From assembly GCA_015075275.1 (NCBI GenBank), contig JABTUU010000001.1, positions 806,001 to 870,000 on the forward strand: a stretch of DNA of 64,000 nt, read 5' to 3'. Shown here piece after piece: positions 34,235 to 43,988 of this stretch. The notes beneath the pieces are model-generated. The model was not told the origin of the DNA and ran no database searches. It saw nothing but the letters and a program-made list of their open reading frames with translations. The position numbers were made by a program, and so were the translations under genes. The stretch comes from Anaerolineales bacterium. GTDB taxonomy: Bacteria; Chloroflexota; Anaerolineae; Anaerolineales; Villigracilaceae. How positions within the stretch are numbered: the first letter of the stretch is position 1; each line of letters starts with the position of its first letter.

Positions 34235-35778
34235 TGAATCGTTGGCGATATGCGGCGTTGTTTTTATTGGGCTTATTGGTTTCGTTCTCGGTCTCGCGCT
34301 TTCAGAATCTGCCCGGTTACATGGACGCTGATTATTATTTCGCGGGCGGCATCCAGTTGGCGCAGGGTAAGGGTTTCACGGAGCCGTACATTTGGAATTA
34401 TCTTAGCGATCCACAAGCGCTTCCCAATCCATCTCACACATATTGGATGCCGCTGGCATCTATCGTCGCCGCGCTGGGCATGTGGATTTCTGGCCTGACG
34501 ACCTATGCGGCTGGGCGTGCGCCGTTCATTCTCCTTTCAGCCTGCGTTCCCGTTCTGACGGCGAATCTCGCCTTCCAAGTTTCACGCCAAACGCGTCTGG
34601 CAATGACGTCTGGAGCGCTTTCCATATTCTCGATGTATTACGCGCCCTTTATGCCGGCGACTGATAATTATGCGATCTATATGCTTCTTGGCGCGACGTT
34701 TCTTATCCTCGCTCCGCGCGCAGAGCGGTGGATTCCGATTGCCCTGGGCGCGTTGGCTGGCTTGCTTACTCTGGCGCGCAGCGACGGATTACTCTGGCTT
34801 GCGTTAGCGAGCTTGACTGTTGTGTGGAACGGCAGATATTCTTTGCCTCGGCGAAAGGCGCTTCCGGCGGGCGCGCTTATCCTTGTGGGATATATTCTTG
34901 TAATGGGCTTTTGGCATTACCGCAACTACATGCTGTTTGGCGCTCTCCTCGCGCCCGGCGGCGGACGCTTGTTATGGCTTGAGAATTACAATCAAACTTT
35001 CATTTATCCGCCCGATTTGCTTACCCGCGCATCTTTTTTACAGGCTGGTTGGGGCGTTGCGCTGCAGAATCGTGCCGTTGCGTTTCAAGCGAATCTGAGC
35101 AATGCGTTTGCCGCACAAGGCGAGATCTTTTTGCTTCCATTTATTCTGTGGGGACTGTGGCGTTTACGAATGGATGCGCGTGTGCGCGTTGCGGTTGTTG
35201 GGTGGCTGGCATTGTTCGTGGCGATGACCGTGATATTTCCCTTTGCCGGCTCGCGTGGAAGTTTTTTTCATGCCGGGGCGGCGTTTCAGCCGATGTGGTG
35301 GGTCGCCGCGCCGGTCGGTTTAAATGCCGCGCTTTTATGGTTGCGCGCGCGGGGTCAATTTACGGATGAATATGCGCCGCATATCTTTCAGGGAGTCCTT
35401 GTTTTAATAGCTACATTGATGACGTTGTATCTCGTGAATGTCCGCGTTACGGCGGGCAGTTGGGCGCAGGATGATGCGATCTACGCGAAGGTGGAGCAAG
35501 CGCTGCAAGAAAGCGGAATCCGCCAAGGCGACGTTGTAATCGTCCGCAATCCGCCGGGTTATTTCATCGCGTCGAATCGTTTCGCAGTGGCGCTTCCGTT
35601 CGGCGATGAAGCGACAATTTTGTCGGTAGCCGAGAAATTTAACGCGCGCTATTTGATTCTTGAATCGGACGGCGTTTTTGAGGAGATACAAGATTTATAC
35701 GACCAACCGAATGGCAACTCGGAATTCACGTATCTAGGAGAAGTGGGTGACGCGCGCCTCTATCGCATCGTTCCCTAA
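34234..35778 (+). CDS. Polytopic GT-C (PMT-like) glycosyltransferase
   Basis: A 514-residue protein. The first outer loop has YMDADYYFAGGIQLAQGKGF, the typical DxD-like acidic loop and G-rich follow-up of dolichyl/undecaprenyl-phosphate sugar transferases; about ten helices follow, then a C-terminal soluble part (YAKVEQALQESGIRQGDVVI). The start ATG overlaps the previous stop (TGATG). Middle gene of the three. Confidence 0.78.
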   Translation: MNRWRYAALFLLGLLVSFSVSRFQNLPGYMDADYYFAGGIQLAQGKGFTEPYIWNYLSDPQALPNPSHTYWMPLASIVAALGMWISGLTTYAAGRAPFILLSACVPVLTANLAFQVSRQTRLAMTSGALSIFSMYYAPFMPATDNYAIYMLLGATFLILAPRAERWIPIALGALAGLLTLARSDGLLWLALASLTVVWNGRYSLPRRKALPAGALILVGYILVMGFWHYRNYMLFGALLAPGGGRLLWLENYNQTFIYPPDLLTRASFLQAGWGVALQNRAVAFQANLSNAFAAQGEIFLLPFILWGLWRLRMDARVRVAVVGWLALFVAMTVIFPFAGSRGSFFHAGAAFQPMWWVAAPVGLNAALLWLRARGQFTDEYAPHIFQGVLVLIATLMTLYLVNVRVTAGSWAQDDAIYAKVEQALQESGIRQGDVVIVRNPPGYFIASNRFAVALPFGDEATILSVAEKFNARYLILESDGVFEEIQDLYDQPNGNSEFTYLGEVGDARLYRIVP

Positions 35779-37216
35779 ATTTAACCCGCTGGTTACGATC
35801 GCGCTTGCCGCTCTCTTGCTAGTGTCGTATTACTTGCTTATAAGCGCGTGGTTGTTCAGCGTGGGCTTTCCGTTGGACGATGCGTGGATTCACTTAACCT
35901 ATGCGCGAAATTTCGCCGAGTACGGCGAATGGGCGTTTAGACTTGGCGAGCGTTCGGCGGGCTCAACAGCGCCGTTGTGGACGTTCTTACTTTCGCTGGG
36001 CTACGTCCTTCAACTTGAGCCATATCTTTGGACCTTTTTTCTCGGCTGGCTTACATTAACGCTGCTGGGAATTTCCGCTGAAATAGCGGCGCGCAAGCTC
36101 CTACTGTCGTATCGTTCGCGCATCCCTGAAGTTGGATTATTCTTCGTCGCCGCATGGCATCTCACTTGGTCGGCTGTTTCGGGCATGGAGACGCTCTTGC
36201 ACGGAGCGCTGATCTTCATTGCGCTTGCCGCGTTAAGCGCGGGTTCGCGCCGCTACCTTATGCTCGGGGCGTTGGCTGGCTTGAGTGTTTGGACGCGACC
36301 CGACGGCATGACGCTGCTTGGTCCGCTTCTTTTGACTGTTCTGCTTACGGCAAAGTCGTGGCGCGCGCGCGGCGCGGGCATCCTGAAGGTCGGGCTCGGT
36401 TTCGGTGCGCTGTTCCTGTTCTACTTGCTTTTTAATCTGGCGCTGTCGGGGCATCCACTGCCGAACACGTTTTACGCTAAACAAGCCGAATACGGGGGCT
36501 TTTGGATGTCGAAAACGTTAGAGGAGCGAATTCGCGATTACCTTTTACCTGTCTTTGCCAGTCCGTTCTTGATCCTTGTGCCTGGAACGCTATTGTGGTT
36601 AAAGAAGATGATTGCCGTGCGGAATTGGGGCGCGCTGACGGGGCTGGTCTGGTGTATTGGCTATATAGCAATATACTTTATGCGCTTGCCAGCTTATCAG
36701 CACGGACGATATATCATACCGGCGTTGCCGATTTTATACTTTTGGGGCGCGATGGGCTTTATCGAATTTACGCATCGCGTCGGCGCACACAAACGGATCG
36801 TGCTCCTGTGGAGGAGTCTGCTGGTCGTTGCATGTGCGGCATTTACGTTTATCGGCGCGCAGCAGAACGCTCGCGATGTCTATTGGATTGAAAACGAAAT
36901 GGTTGCGACGGCGAAATGGGCTGCGCGAAACCTCCCGTCGGAAGCGACGTTTGCCGTTCACGATATCGGCGCTATGGGGTATTTTACCGACAACCCCTTG
37001 CTGGATTTGGCGGGGCTTATTAATCCTGAAGTAATTCCCTTCATCCGCGACGAGGCGCGGTTGGCGACGTATCTCGACGCGCATTCTGTTGATTATTTAA
37101 TCGTGCTTCCAAGTTTTTACCCCGATCTTACCTCCGGGCGAGAGGCGGTTTTTAAGAGTGGCGATGACAACGACAGCCCGTTCGGCGAGCGCATGGTTAT
37201 CTATCGTTGGCGCTAG
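35747..37216 (+). CDS. Polytopic GT-C glycosyltransferase, arabinofuranosyl-transferase-like
   Basis: A 489-residue protein with about ten helices. Its first loop reads FPLDDAWIHLTYARNF, the acidic pair and aromatic pattern seen in AftB-type transferases of Actinobacteria, followed by a WTRPDGMTLLGP inner motif and a soluble C-terminal domain (ARNLPSEATFAVHDIGAMGYF). The start is GTG 35747 with TAGGAG a few bases before, inside the previous gene (32-base overlap). An arabinan acceptor is not implied. Confidence 0.76.
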   Translation: MTRASIASFPKFNPLVTIALAALLLVSYYLLISAWLFSVGFPLDDAWIHLTYARNFAEYGEWAFRLGERSAGSTAPLWTFLLSLGYVLQLEPYLWTFFLGWLTLTLLGISAEIAARKLLLSYRSRIPEVGLFFVAAWHLTWSAVSGMETLLHGALIFIALAALSAGSRRYLMLGALAGLSVWTRPDGMTLLGPLLLTVLLTAKSWRARGAGILKVGLGFGALFLFYLLFNLALSGHPLPNTFYAKQAEYGGFWMSKTLEERIRDYLLPVFASPFLILVPGTLLWLKKMIAVRNWGALTGLVWCIGYIAIYFMRLPAYQHGRYIIPALPILYFWGAMGFIEFTHRVGAHKRIVLLWRSLLVVACAAFTFIGAQQNARDVYWIENEMVATAKWAARNLPSEATFAVHDIGAMGYFTDNPLLDLAGLINPEVIPFIRDEARLATYLDAHSVDYLIVLPSFYPDLTSGREAVFKSGDDNDSPFGERMVIYRWR

Positions 37217-37258
37217 CGGCGATGCAAAGCCGGCGCGGAAGCGCAGCGCATGGATTAA

Positions 37259-37287
37259 TTGCCCGAACGCGTCTCTTGTGCTATACT
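37259..37287 (+). promoter_or_regulatory. sigma-70-type promoter of the two-component operon
   Basis: TTGCCC (37259-37264), 17-base spacer, TATACT (37282-37287). Start near 37294 gives a leader of about 20 bases with AAAGAGAT before the ATG at 37315. Confidence 0.65.
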
Positions 37288-37314
37288 CGTTTTTACTTGA
37301 TTAAAGAGATATTA

Positions 37315-38004
37315 ATGGACAAAATTACATTGGTTGTCGCGGATGATCATCCATTGTTCCGTCGAGGCGTTGTAGACACGTTGTCGCTGGAGAGGGATTT
37401 TCATGTGATCGCTCAGGTGACCGACGGCGACGAAGCGTTGGAGAAGATTGTTGCGTTGAAGCCGACAGTCGCTATTTTGGATATTAATATGCCCGGGTTG
37501 AACGGTCAGCGGCTGACGCATCGCTTAAAATCGGAGAATTCTTCCACGCATGTTATCTTGCTAACCGGGTACGACAGCGTCGAGCAGGCGATTCACGCTA
37601 TGATCGCCGGCGCTAGCGGCTACTGTGTGAAGGACACGACCCCGATCGAATTGACGCGCATTGTGCGAATGGTGGCGGATGGGAAATATGTAGTTGAAGG
37701 CAATGTGTTTAACCGTCGAGAGCTTAATGATTGGATCGAAGATCGAATTGAAGGCGCGCGGCGCATGTACAGGGAGCCGGGCGCGTCATTTCATCCGCTT
37801 TCCGACCGGGAAATGGAAGTGTTAGTCTATGTAGTGCGCGGAATGAGCAATAAAGAAATCGCGAGTCAGCTTGGCATCAGCCATCAAACGATTAAGAATC
37901 ATGTCACTGCCATCTTACAGAAGTTTGGCGTGGAAGACCGCACGCAAGCGGCGGTTTACGCGCTGAAGCGCGGTTGGATTAATTTTCAATCAGGCGAAAA
38001 ATAG
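37315..38004 (+). CDS. NarL/DegU-type response regulator
   Basis: A 229-residue regulator. The receiver has the acid pair DD (10/11), phosphorylation Asp56 in AILDINMPG, Thr in LLTGYD and Lys in YCVKDT. The output is a LuxR-type helix-turn-helix (LSDREMEVLVYVVRGMSNKEIASQLGISHQTIKNHV). Alone of the genes around, it has a clear promoter. The kinase is encoded 15 bases downstream. Being directly before the Tad pilus genes, it may control them; that is inference. Confidence 0.93.
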   Translation: MDKITLVVADDHPLFRRGVVDTLSLERDFHVIAQVTDGDEALEKIVALKPTVAILDINMPGLNGQRLTHRLKSENSSTHVILLTGYDSVEQAIHAMIAGASGYCVKDTTPIELTRIVRMVADGKYVVEGNVFNRRELNDWIEDRIEGARRMYREPGASFHPLSDREMEVLVYVVRGMSNKEIASQLGISHQTIKNHVTAILQKFGVEDRTQAAVYALKRGWINFQSGEK

Positions 38005-38019
38005 GAGCAGCAAAACCTT

Positions 38020-39042
38020 ATGGCAACCGATGAACATGCCGCAGGCGAATTAAATCTCGGCGCAGAACTTGAAGATGCGCAACGTTCGTTGCGCGAAATC
38101 ACCTTGATGATCGAACAAAGTCAGGGAGAAGTGTCTAAACTGTCGCAGCGCAACGCGGCGATAACGACGCATCTACAGCAAATACAAGGGCAAATTGAGA
38201 CTATGCCGCAACAAGAGATACGAACCGCATATGACTCCGCTCTTGATGCGCAACAGCGTTTGTTTGTAATGCGGGGGCAGCTGGAGAAACTTCAGAGCGA
38301 GAAGAGTCAAATAGAACGCTTGCAAACCATCTTGAAACGCGTGCGCGCCATGGCTGGTAATTCAGGCGCTGCGATTGCCTCTGGCATCGGGAAAAGCCCG
38401 ATGGCGAACGTTGAGATGCTGGTCAATGCGCAAGAAGCCGAACGACAGAGACTATCGCGCCAAATGCACGACGGTCCTGCGCAAGCCTTGTCTAATTTTA
38501 TTCTGCAAGCCGAGATTGCCATGCGTTTGATGGACGTGGACGTGAATCAAGCGCGAGATGAGTTGAGCGCGTTGAAAGCGTCTGCGATGGGCGCCTTCCA
38601 GAAAGTGCGAAATTTTATCTTCGAACTGCGCCCGATGATGCTCGATGATCTGGGTTTGTCGCCGACGATTCGCCGCTATGCCGATGCATTAAAAGAGCAA
38701 ACTGGATTCGATGTTGGCGCGACTGTGACCGGCAGCGAACGTCGGCTCGAACCGTATGTAGAAATTATGTTGTTTCGCGCGATTCAGGAATTGATCGGGA
38801 ATGCCTTGCGCCATGGGCAAGCGACACAGGTGAAGATATTGCTGGATATGGGCGAAGATCGCATCCGTGTAAGCGTAGACGATAACGGGCAAGGATTTGA
38901 CGTGAACGCTTACGAGCAAGGCAAAGGTTTGGGCTTAAAGTTAATCCGTGAACGCGCGGAGATGTTGGGCGGCAACTTTGACGTAGACAGCCAGCCTGGA
39001 GCGGGCGCGCGCATTTCTTTCACGGTTTCCGCGCATTCATAG
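38020..39042 (+). CDS. Cytosolic DegS-like sensor histidine kinase
   Basis: A 340-residue kinase without membrane segments. Residues 15-110 form coiled coil, then HisKA_3 with the phospho-acceptor His150 in SRQMHDGPAQALSN, then HATPase_c with ELIGNALRHGQA (N box) and VDDNGQGFD, KGLGLKLIRERAEMLGG. This is the layout of Bacillus DegS, a soluble kinase. It pairs with the regulator encoded just upstream. The long coiled coil could sense cell state or partners, unknown here. Confidence 0.92.
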   Translation: MATDEHAAGELNLGAELEDAQRSLREITLMIEQSQGEVSKLSQRNAAITTHLQQIQGQIETMPQQEIRTAYDSALDAQQRLFVMRGQLEKLQSEKSQIERLQTILKRVRAMAGNSGAAIASGIGKSPMANVEMLVNAQEAERQRLSRQMHDGPAQALSNFILQAEIAMRLMDVDVNQARDELSALKASAMGAFQKVRNFIFELRPMMLDDLGLSPTIRRYADALKEQTGFDVGATVTGSERRLEPYVEIMLFRAIQELIGNALRHGQATQVKILLDMGEDRIRVSVDDNGQGFDVNAYEQGKGLGLKLIRERAEMLGGNFDVDSQPGAGARISFTVSAHS

Positions 39043-39128
39043 ATTTGGGGGGAAATCTTAGAACCTCGCCCTACTTTTTTGTTAATTCGGCGCGCTTTTC
39101 AAGGTTTTTTTGTTTATTAATTATGCTG

Positions 39129-39134
39129 TATAAT
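39129..39134 (+). promoter_or_regulatory. -10 box upstream of cpaB
   Basis: TATAAT at 39129-39134, preceded by TG, in an AT-rich stretch. The -35 is poor (T run). The expected start near 39141 precedes the AGGAGAC ribosome site of cpaB. Confidence 0.5.
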
Positions 39135-39190
39135 ATTCCATCAAAGACATTCACGGCTTGACGACGGGGCGTCAAGAGAGGAGACCTTAT

Positions 39191-40264
39191 ATGCGTCGCG
39201 GAAGGTTATTAATTTTCGTTGTGTTAATTCTGGCGGTGGGCGCGGCAGTGTTATATGCTGTTGTCAGCCTGCTTCCAGGGATGGGCTCGCAGCCGTCGGC
39301 TCAAGAGCAGATGCCCCTCACTGAGATTTATTACGCCGCTCAGCGGATTCCGCAAGGCTCGGAAATCTCTGCGGATCTCTTGGGCAAGTTTTCTATCCCT
39401 TCCGATAAAGTCGCCGAAGTAATGTTCACTGTAGGCGAAGAGGCGAATCTGATAGGTCAAAGCGCGCGCGTCGCGCTTGAGCCGGGCGTAGTGATCACCT
39501 CCGCGATGATAGGCGAACAAGTTGAAATTACGGGACCCGCGCATGCCGTGCAGATTCCGACGGGTATGGTGGCAGTCGCCATACCGGCATATCGCTTGAC
39601 GACAGTGGGCTACGGAGTCAACGACGGCGCCCGTGTTAACGTGATCGCTTGCGTCAATTTCGTAGATCTTGACTCAGACTTTCAAACTATCTTGCCGAAT
39701 AGAAGTGCGACAGTTTCCGGAACTCGTCCCGGCATTCCCGACGCAGTCTCGCCAATTTTAACAGCCTCCATTGATCCGAACGTTATCGGTAAACTGGTCG
39801 ATTCTCAAATTCCATCCCAACCGTTCTTCGCGATTCCTTCCGAGGAAGTGCAGCGCCCGCGTATGGCATGCCAAACGGTGCTGCAAGATGTAAAGGTAAT
39901 GAAATTGGGCAATTTCTCTTTACAGCCCGCCGCCGCAGCCACTAATGAGACGCCGACCCCTGAGCAAGCGCAAGAGCAAGCGAGTCCGGATATCATCACG
40001 TTGATCGTGAACGCGCAAGACGCTGTTTCGCTTAATTATTTTGTGTACAACCGCGCTATATTAACGATGGCGCTTCGTCATCCGGATGATCGTTCGATGA
40101 TAGATGCGCAAGCAGTAACGTTAGCTGGGCTGCTGGCGCAATATGGCATTCCTTTACCCAACAAGGAGAAATTTGGCATTCAGCCGTGGGTAATCAGCAA
40201 TATAGCGAATGGCATCCTGCCAGCGCCGCCTTTGCTGCCAAGCGATATTAAGCCGGAACAATAA
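39191..40264 (+). CDS. cpaB: Tad pilus assembly protein CpaB/RcpC
   Basis: A 357-residue protein: one N-terminal membrane helix (about 7-27) and an exported SAF domain (EIYYAAQRIPQGSEISADLL, PAYRLTTVGYGVNDGARVNV). In Gram-negative Tad systems CpaB helps at the envelope, often with the secretin. The ATG 39191 follows GAGGAGACC. The C-terminal half is longer than in many homologues. First gene of the pilus operon. Confidence 0.88.
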   Translation: MRRGRLLIFVVLILAVGAAVLYAVVSLLPGMGSQPSAQEQMPLTEIYYAAQRIPQGSEISADLLGKFSIPSDKVAEVMFTVGEEANLIGQSARVALEPGVVITSAMIGEQVEITGPAHAVQIPTGMVAVAIPAYRLTTVGYGVNDGARVNVIACVNFVDLDSDFQTILPNRSATVSGTRPGIPDAVSPILTASIDPNVIGKLVDSQIPSQPFFAIPSEEVQRPRMACQTVLQDVKVMKLGNFSLQPAAAATNETPTPEQAQEQASPDIITLIVNAQDAVSLNYFVYNRAILTMALRHPDDRSMIDAQAVTLAGLLAQYGIPLPNKEKFGIQPWVISNIANGILPAPPLLPSDIKPEQ

Positions 40265-40296
40265 TGAATCCGACTGATATATTGAGGCGATGCTAA

Positions 40297-41538
40297 ATGG
40301 CGTCGGGAGATAAAATTCGCGTTCTCATCGTGGATGACGTTACAGAGACGCGCGAGAATATTCGCAAACTTCTGCAATTTGAGTCTGACGTTGAAGTGGC
40401 GGGGATGGCGCGCACTGGAAAAGAGGCGATTCAAATTTCCCTAGACGCCAACCCGGATGTCATCCTCATGGATATTAATATGCCGGATATGGATGGAATT
40501 GCGGCGACGGAAGCAATTCGTTCGAGACAGCCCGCCGTTCAAGTTGTAATCCTATCCGTCCAGAACGATCAGAATTACATGCGTCGCGCCATGTTGGCTG
40601 GCGCGCGAGATTTTCTGACCAAGCCGTCGGTGGGCGACGAATTGATCTCGGCGATTCGCCGCGCGGGTGTAATTGCGCAGAGCGAGCGCGCTAAAGTTGC
40701 TGCAGCTCAACCTGTTGCGCCGGCGGGCGGCGTTGCATCCGCCGGCTTTAGTTATGGCGCGCGCGGAAAAGTAATTACGGTCTATAGCCCAAAAGGCGGC
40801 GTGGGATGCACTACGTTAGCGGTAAATCTCGCCGTTGTCCTCAATAACGACGATACGCGCGTTGCGCTGGTAGATGCGAATTTGCAGTTCGGAAACGTCG
40901 CTATTTTTGTGAACGAACAAGGTAAGAACAGCATCGCCGATTTAGCGCCGCGCGTAGACGAGTTGGACGTTGAGATCGTAGAAGAGGTGATGATCAAACA
41001 TGCGGCATCCGGCGTGCATATCCTTGCCGCGCCCAGCCGTCCCGAGAACGCCGAGAAAGTGACAGGCGATCAATTAGCGAAAATACTTGAATTCTTGCGT
41101 CAGATTTACGCCTATGTGATCGTGGACACCTCGTCGTATCTGACCGATAACACGCTGGCAGCGATCGATGAAAGCGATTTGATTATATTGCCGACGACGC
41201 AAGAAATTCCGTCCGTCATCAGCAGTCAGTTATTTCTGGGCTTGTTGCAGACGCTTGGAACCGAACGAGAACGCGTTCTATTCGTGATGAATCGTTTTGA
41301 TAAACGCATCAATATTACGCCGGAGCGCGTTGCAGAAAACTTAAAGCAGGAAGTCGTTGCGATTATCCCGCTCGATGAACAGACCGTTGTTAAGGCGGTC
41401 AATCAAGGCGTGCCGTTCATGCCGGAGAGCAGAGGTCAGCCGGCCGGACGAGGCATCTTGCAGCTTGCAGAGAAGGTTCGCGCGCGCGTATCTGCGTTAG
41501 AAGCGGATGGCGAAGCGGATCGTAAGGATAGGCGTTAA
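40297..41538 (+). CDS. cpaE: Tad pilus CpaE/TadZ-like protein with receiver domain and MinD-like ATPase
   Basis: 413 residues. Residues 1-130 form a response-regulator receiver with all active residues: acid pair near 13-14, D59 in ILMDINMPD, Ser in LSVQND and K109 in LTKPS. Residues 155-400 are a ParA/MinD-type ATPase with a deviant Walker A, YSPKGGVGCTT (P-loop 164-173). CpaE/TadZ proteins place the Tad machine in the cell; most have a degenerate receiver, so this one may be phosphorylated, possibly by the kinase encoded upstream. Confidence 0.9.
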   Translation: MASGDKIRVLIVDDVTETRENIRKLLQFESDVEVAGMARTGKEAIQISLDANPDVILMDINMPDMDGIAATEAIRSRQPAVQVVILSVQNDQNYMRRAMLAGARDFLTKPSVGDELISAIRRAGVIAQSERAKVAAAQPVAPAGGVASAGFSYGARGKVITVYSPKGGVGCTTLAVNLAVVLNNDDTRVALVDANLQFGNVAIFVNEQGKNSIADLAPRVDELDVEIVEEVMIKHAASGVHILAAPSRPENAEKVTGDQLAKILEFLRQIYAYVIVDTSSYLTDNTLAAIDESDLIILPTTQEIPSVISSQLFLGLLQTLGTERERVLFVMNRFDKRINITPERVAENLKQEVVAIIPLDEQTVVKAVNQGVPFMPESRGQPAGRGILQLAEKVRARVSALEADGEADRKDRR

Positions 41539-41565
41539 GTGTAGTAGAAAGTCAGGTAAATTTCG

Positions 41566-42987
41566 ATGTCTCTATTAAAACGTATTGAGCAAGGTCAAAG
41601 CGGCGGGACGCCTAACAACCCCGCTCCTTCCGGCCCCCCGAGCGGAGGCGGAGATAGTTCGCGGTTGTCAAACTTGCAGACGCGCCGTGTGAACGCGCCT
41701 GCCGCAGGCGCGCAAGCAGGTTCTTACTTCGATTTGAAGACTCGGGTGCAGAATAAATTGCTCTCCGAGTTAGACCCGTCTATGGACATCTCGCGGACGG
41801 AAGAAGTTAAGAAGACGATTCAGGATCTATTCGAGCAGATTCTAGCGGAAGAAAATATCGTCCTGTCGCGCCCTGAACGCGCGCGTTTATTCGAACAAAT
41901 TACGGCGGAGATCTTGGGCTTCGGTCCGTTGCAGCCGCTTTTGGAAGATGAAACGGTCACTGAAATTATGGTGAACGGCGCGAAGAATTTATACGTTGAG
42001 CGCAAAGGTAGGATTCATCGCGTGCCGGTAACGTTTGAGAATAACGATCACGTTATGCGTATTATTGATCGCATTGTCGCTCCGTTGGGCCGCCGCATTG
42101 ATGAATCCAGTCCGTATGTAGACGCGCGCCTGCCGGACGGCTCGCGCGTAAATGCGGTCATCCCCCCGATCTCGCTGGTCGGACCAACGCTGACGATTCG
42201 TAAGTTCTCGAAAAGCCCGATTACGATCGAGCAGTTGATCCAGTTTGGCTCTATTTCGGCAGAGGCGGTTCAATTTCTTAAGGCGTGCGTAGAAGCCCGT
42301 TTGAACGTTGTGATCTCCGGCGGCACCGGGTCTGGTAAGACAACGTTATTGAACATCCTTTCAAGCTTTATTCCCGATGACGAACGCATCTTGACTATCG
42401 AGAACGCCGCTGAATTACAGTTGCGGCAGGAGCATGTCGTGACCTTGGAGTCGCGCCCGCCAAACATTGAAGGACGCGGCGAGATTACAATCCGACAGTT
42501 GGTGATTAATGCGCTGCGCATGCGTCCCGATCGTATCGTCGTCGGCGAGATTCGCGATGAAGCGGCGTTAGATATGTTGCAGGCTATGAATACAGGTCAC
42601 GATGGATCTATGACGACCTTGCACTCCAACAGCCCGCGCGATACGCTTTCGCGTTTAGAGACGATGACGTTGATGGCGGGTATGGATTTGCCGTCGCGTG
42701 CGATTCGCGAACAGATCACTTCGGCGGTTGATGTTGTTTGCCATCAAGAACGTATGCGCGACGGCACGCGTAAAGTGACTAACATCACCGAAGTCAGCGG
42801 CATGGAAGGCGATGTGATCACCATGACCGATATCTTTGTGTTTGAGCAAACAGGCATCGAAAATGGACAGATCGTCGGGCGGCTCAGACCGAGCGGTTTG
42901 CGCCCCAAATTTATTGATAAGATCGAAGCGGCGGGCATTAACCTGCCTCCGTCTATCTTTGGAATTGGAGAGAGGCGACGTTACTAG
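41566..42987 (+). CDS. cpaF: Tad pilus assembly ATPase CpaF/TadA
   Basis: A 473-residue secretion ATPase that powers pilus assembly. Visible motifs: an N-terminal domain (LSELDPSMD), Walker A SGGTGSGKTT with Lys258, the Asp box (PDRIVVGEIRDEAALDML), Walker B and the His box (GHDGSMTTLHSNSPRDTLSRLETM). Full length. Acts as a cytosolic hexamer with TadB and TadC. Confidence 0.96.
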   Translation: MSLLKRIEQGQSGGTPNNPAPSGPPSGGGDSSRLSNLQTRRVNAPAAGAQAGSYFDLKTRVQNKLLSELDPSMDISRTEEVKKTIQDLFEQILAEENIVLSRPERARLFEQITAEILGFGPLQPLLEDETVTEIMVNGAKNLYVERKGRIHRVPVTFENNDHVMRIIDRIVAPLGRRIDESSPYVDARLPDGSRVNAVIPPISLVGPTLTIRKFSKSPITIEQLIQFGSISAEAVQFLKACVEARLNVVISGGTGSGKTTLLNILSSFIPDDERILTIENAAELQLRQEHVVTLESRPPNIEGRGEITIRQLVINALRMRPDRIVVGEIRDEAALDMLQAMNTGHDGSMTTLHSNSPRDTLSRLETMTLMAGMDLPSRAIREQITSAVDVVCHQERMRDGTRKVTNITEVSGMEGDVITMTDIFVFEQTGIENGQIVGRLRPSGLRPKFIDKIEAAGINLPPSIFGIGERRRY

Positions 42988-43006
42988 AACGAGTCGTTAA
43001 GCGGAA

Positions 43007-43987
43007 ATGACCCTTCTTTCTATCATTGCAATCGGCGGAAGCATTCTTCTCGTTCTGCTCATTATCGGAGCGGTGGCGACCGTGTTGAACGAGCGCTCGC
43101 TTGTCGAGGAGCGGTTGGGGAGATTTTTAGACGATGAAAAGCCTGCCGCGAACGCCAAAGAGAAGGAAGATACTCTTGTCACTGAATGGCTGAATCGCAG
43201 AGTTGCGCGTTCAGAATCGGGCGGTCGGATTGCGCGCGAACTCGCGCGCGCCGATATGAAATTGAAAGTCGCCGAATATTACGCGCTGATCGTTATCGCG
43301 GTAATTGGCTTGTCTACGTTAGGCTATCTAATTCAGCCGCGCAACGGTTGGATTTCAGCCTTAATCGGAGGCGTGATCGGCTTTTTCGCGCCCCGGTTTT
43401 ACGTCAAACGCCGACAGGCGCAACGCTTGAAACAATTTAACAGCCAGCTGTCCGACATGCTGAATTTGATGGTCAACGGTCTGCGCGCCGGCTATTCGAC
43501 GCCGCAGGCGTTGGAAGCGGTGAGCCGTGAAATGCCCTCTCCGATTTCAGATGAATTTAGGCGCTTAGTGCAAGAGCTGCAGATCGGCATACCGATGGAG
43601 AAAGCCTTGGACAACCTCTTGCGGCGCATCCCCAGCGAAGACCTTGATTTTGTCGTTACGGCGATTAATGTCCAGCGCGAAGTGGGCGGCAATCTCTCTG
43701 AAATATTAGACACGATCTCCTTCACCATTCGCGAGCGAGTGCGCATCAAAGGTGAAATCGGCGTATTAACCGCATCGGTCCGCGCCTCTGGAACGATCTT
43801 GTCGTTGATCCCGGTCTTTCTTACGCTTGCGCTGTGGTTTGTCAGCCCCGAATATCTCTCCAATTTCTTCGATGCAAGCAGCGGATTACCGCAGCCGATG
43901 TGCGGCATTATTGCCGTAGTCGTCATTATTGCGATGATCGTTTCAGGCTATCTGATCATGATGAAGATCGCAGACATCGAGGTGTAA
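43007..43987 (+). CDS. tadB: Tad pilus inner membrane protein TadB
   Basis: A 326-residue type II secretion F-domain protein with helices at the N-terminus, around 90-125 and at the C-terminus. The F domain has QLSDMLNLMVNGLRAGYSTPQALEAV and VVTAINVQREVGGNLSEIL, the family signature. It is the platform for the ATPase. The start is 19 bases after cpaF; the next gene starts one base after its stop. Confidence 0.93.
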   Translation: MTLLSIIAIGGSILLVLLIIGAVATVLNERSLVEERLGRFLDDEKPAANAKEKEDTLVTEWLNRRVARSESGGRIARELARADMKLKVAEYYALIVIAVIGLSTLGYLIQPRNGWISALIGGVIGFFAPRFYVKRRQAQRLKQFNSQLSDMLNLMVNGLRAGYSTPQALEAVSREMPSPISDEFRRLVQELQIGIPMEKALDNLLRRIPSEDLDFVVTAINVQREVGGNLSEILDTISFTIRERVRIKGEIGVLTASVRASGTILSLIPVFLTLALWFVSPEYLSNFFDASSGLPQPMCGIIAVVVIIAMIVSGYLIMMKIADIEV

Positions 43988-43988
43988 T

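Noticed and set aside
39043-39190. Possible small RNA or pilin gene before cpaB
   Set aside because: Only an AT-rich promoter region was seen; no pilin signal peptide or conserved RNA structure.
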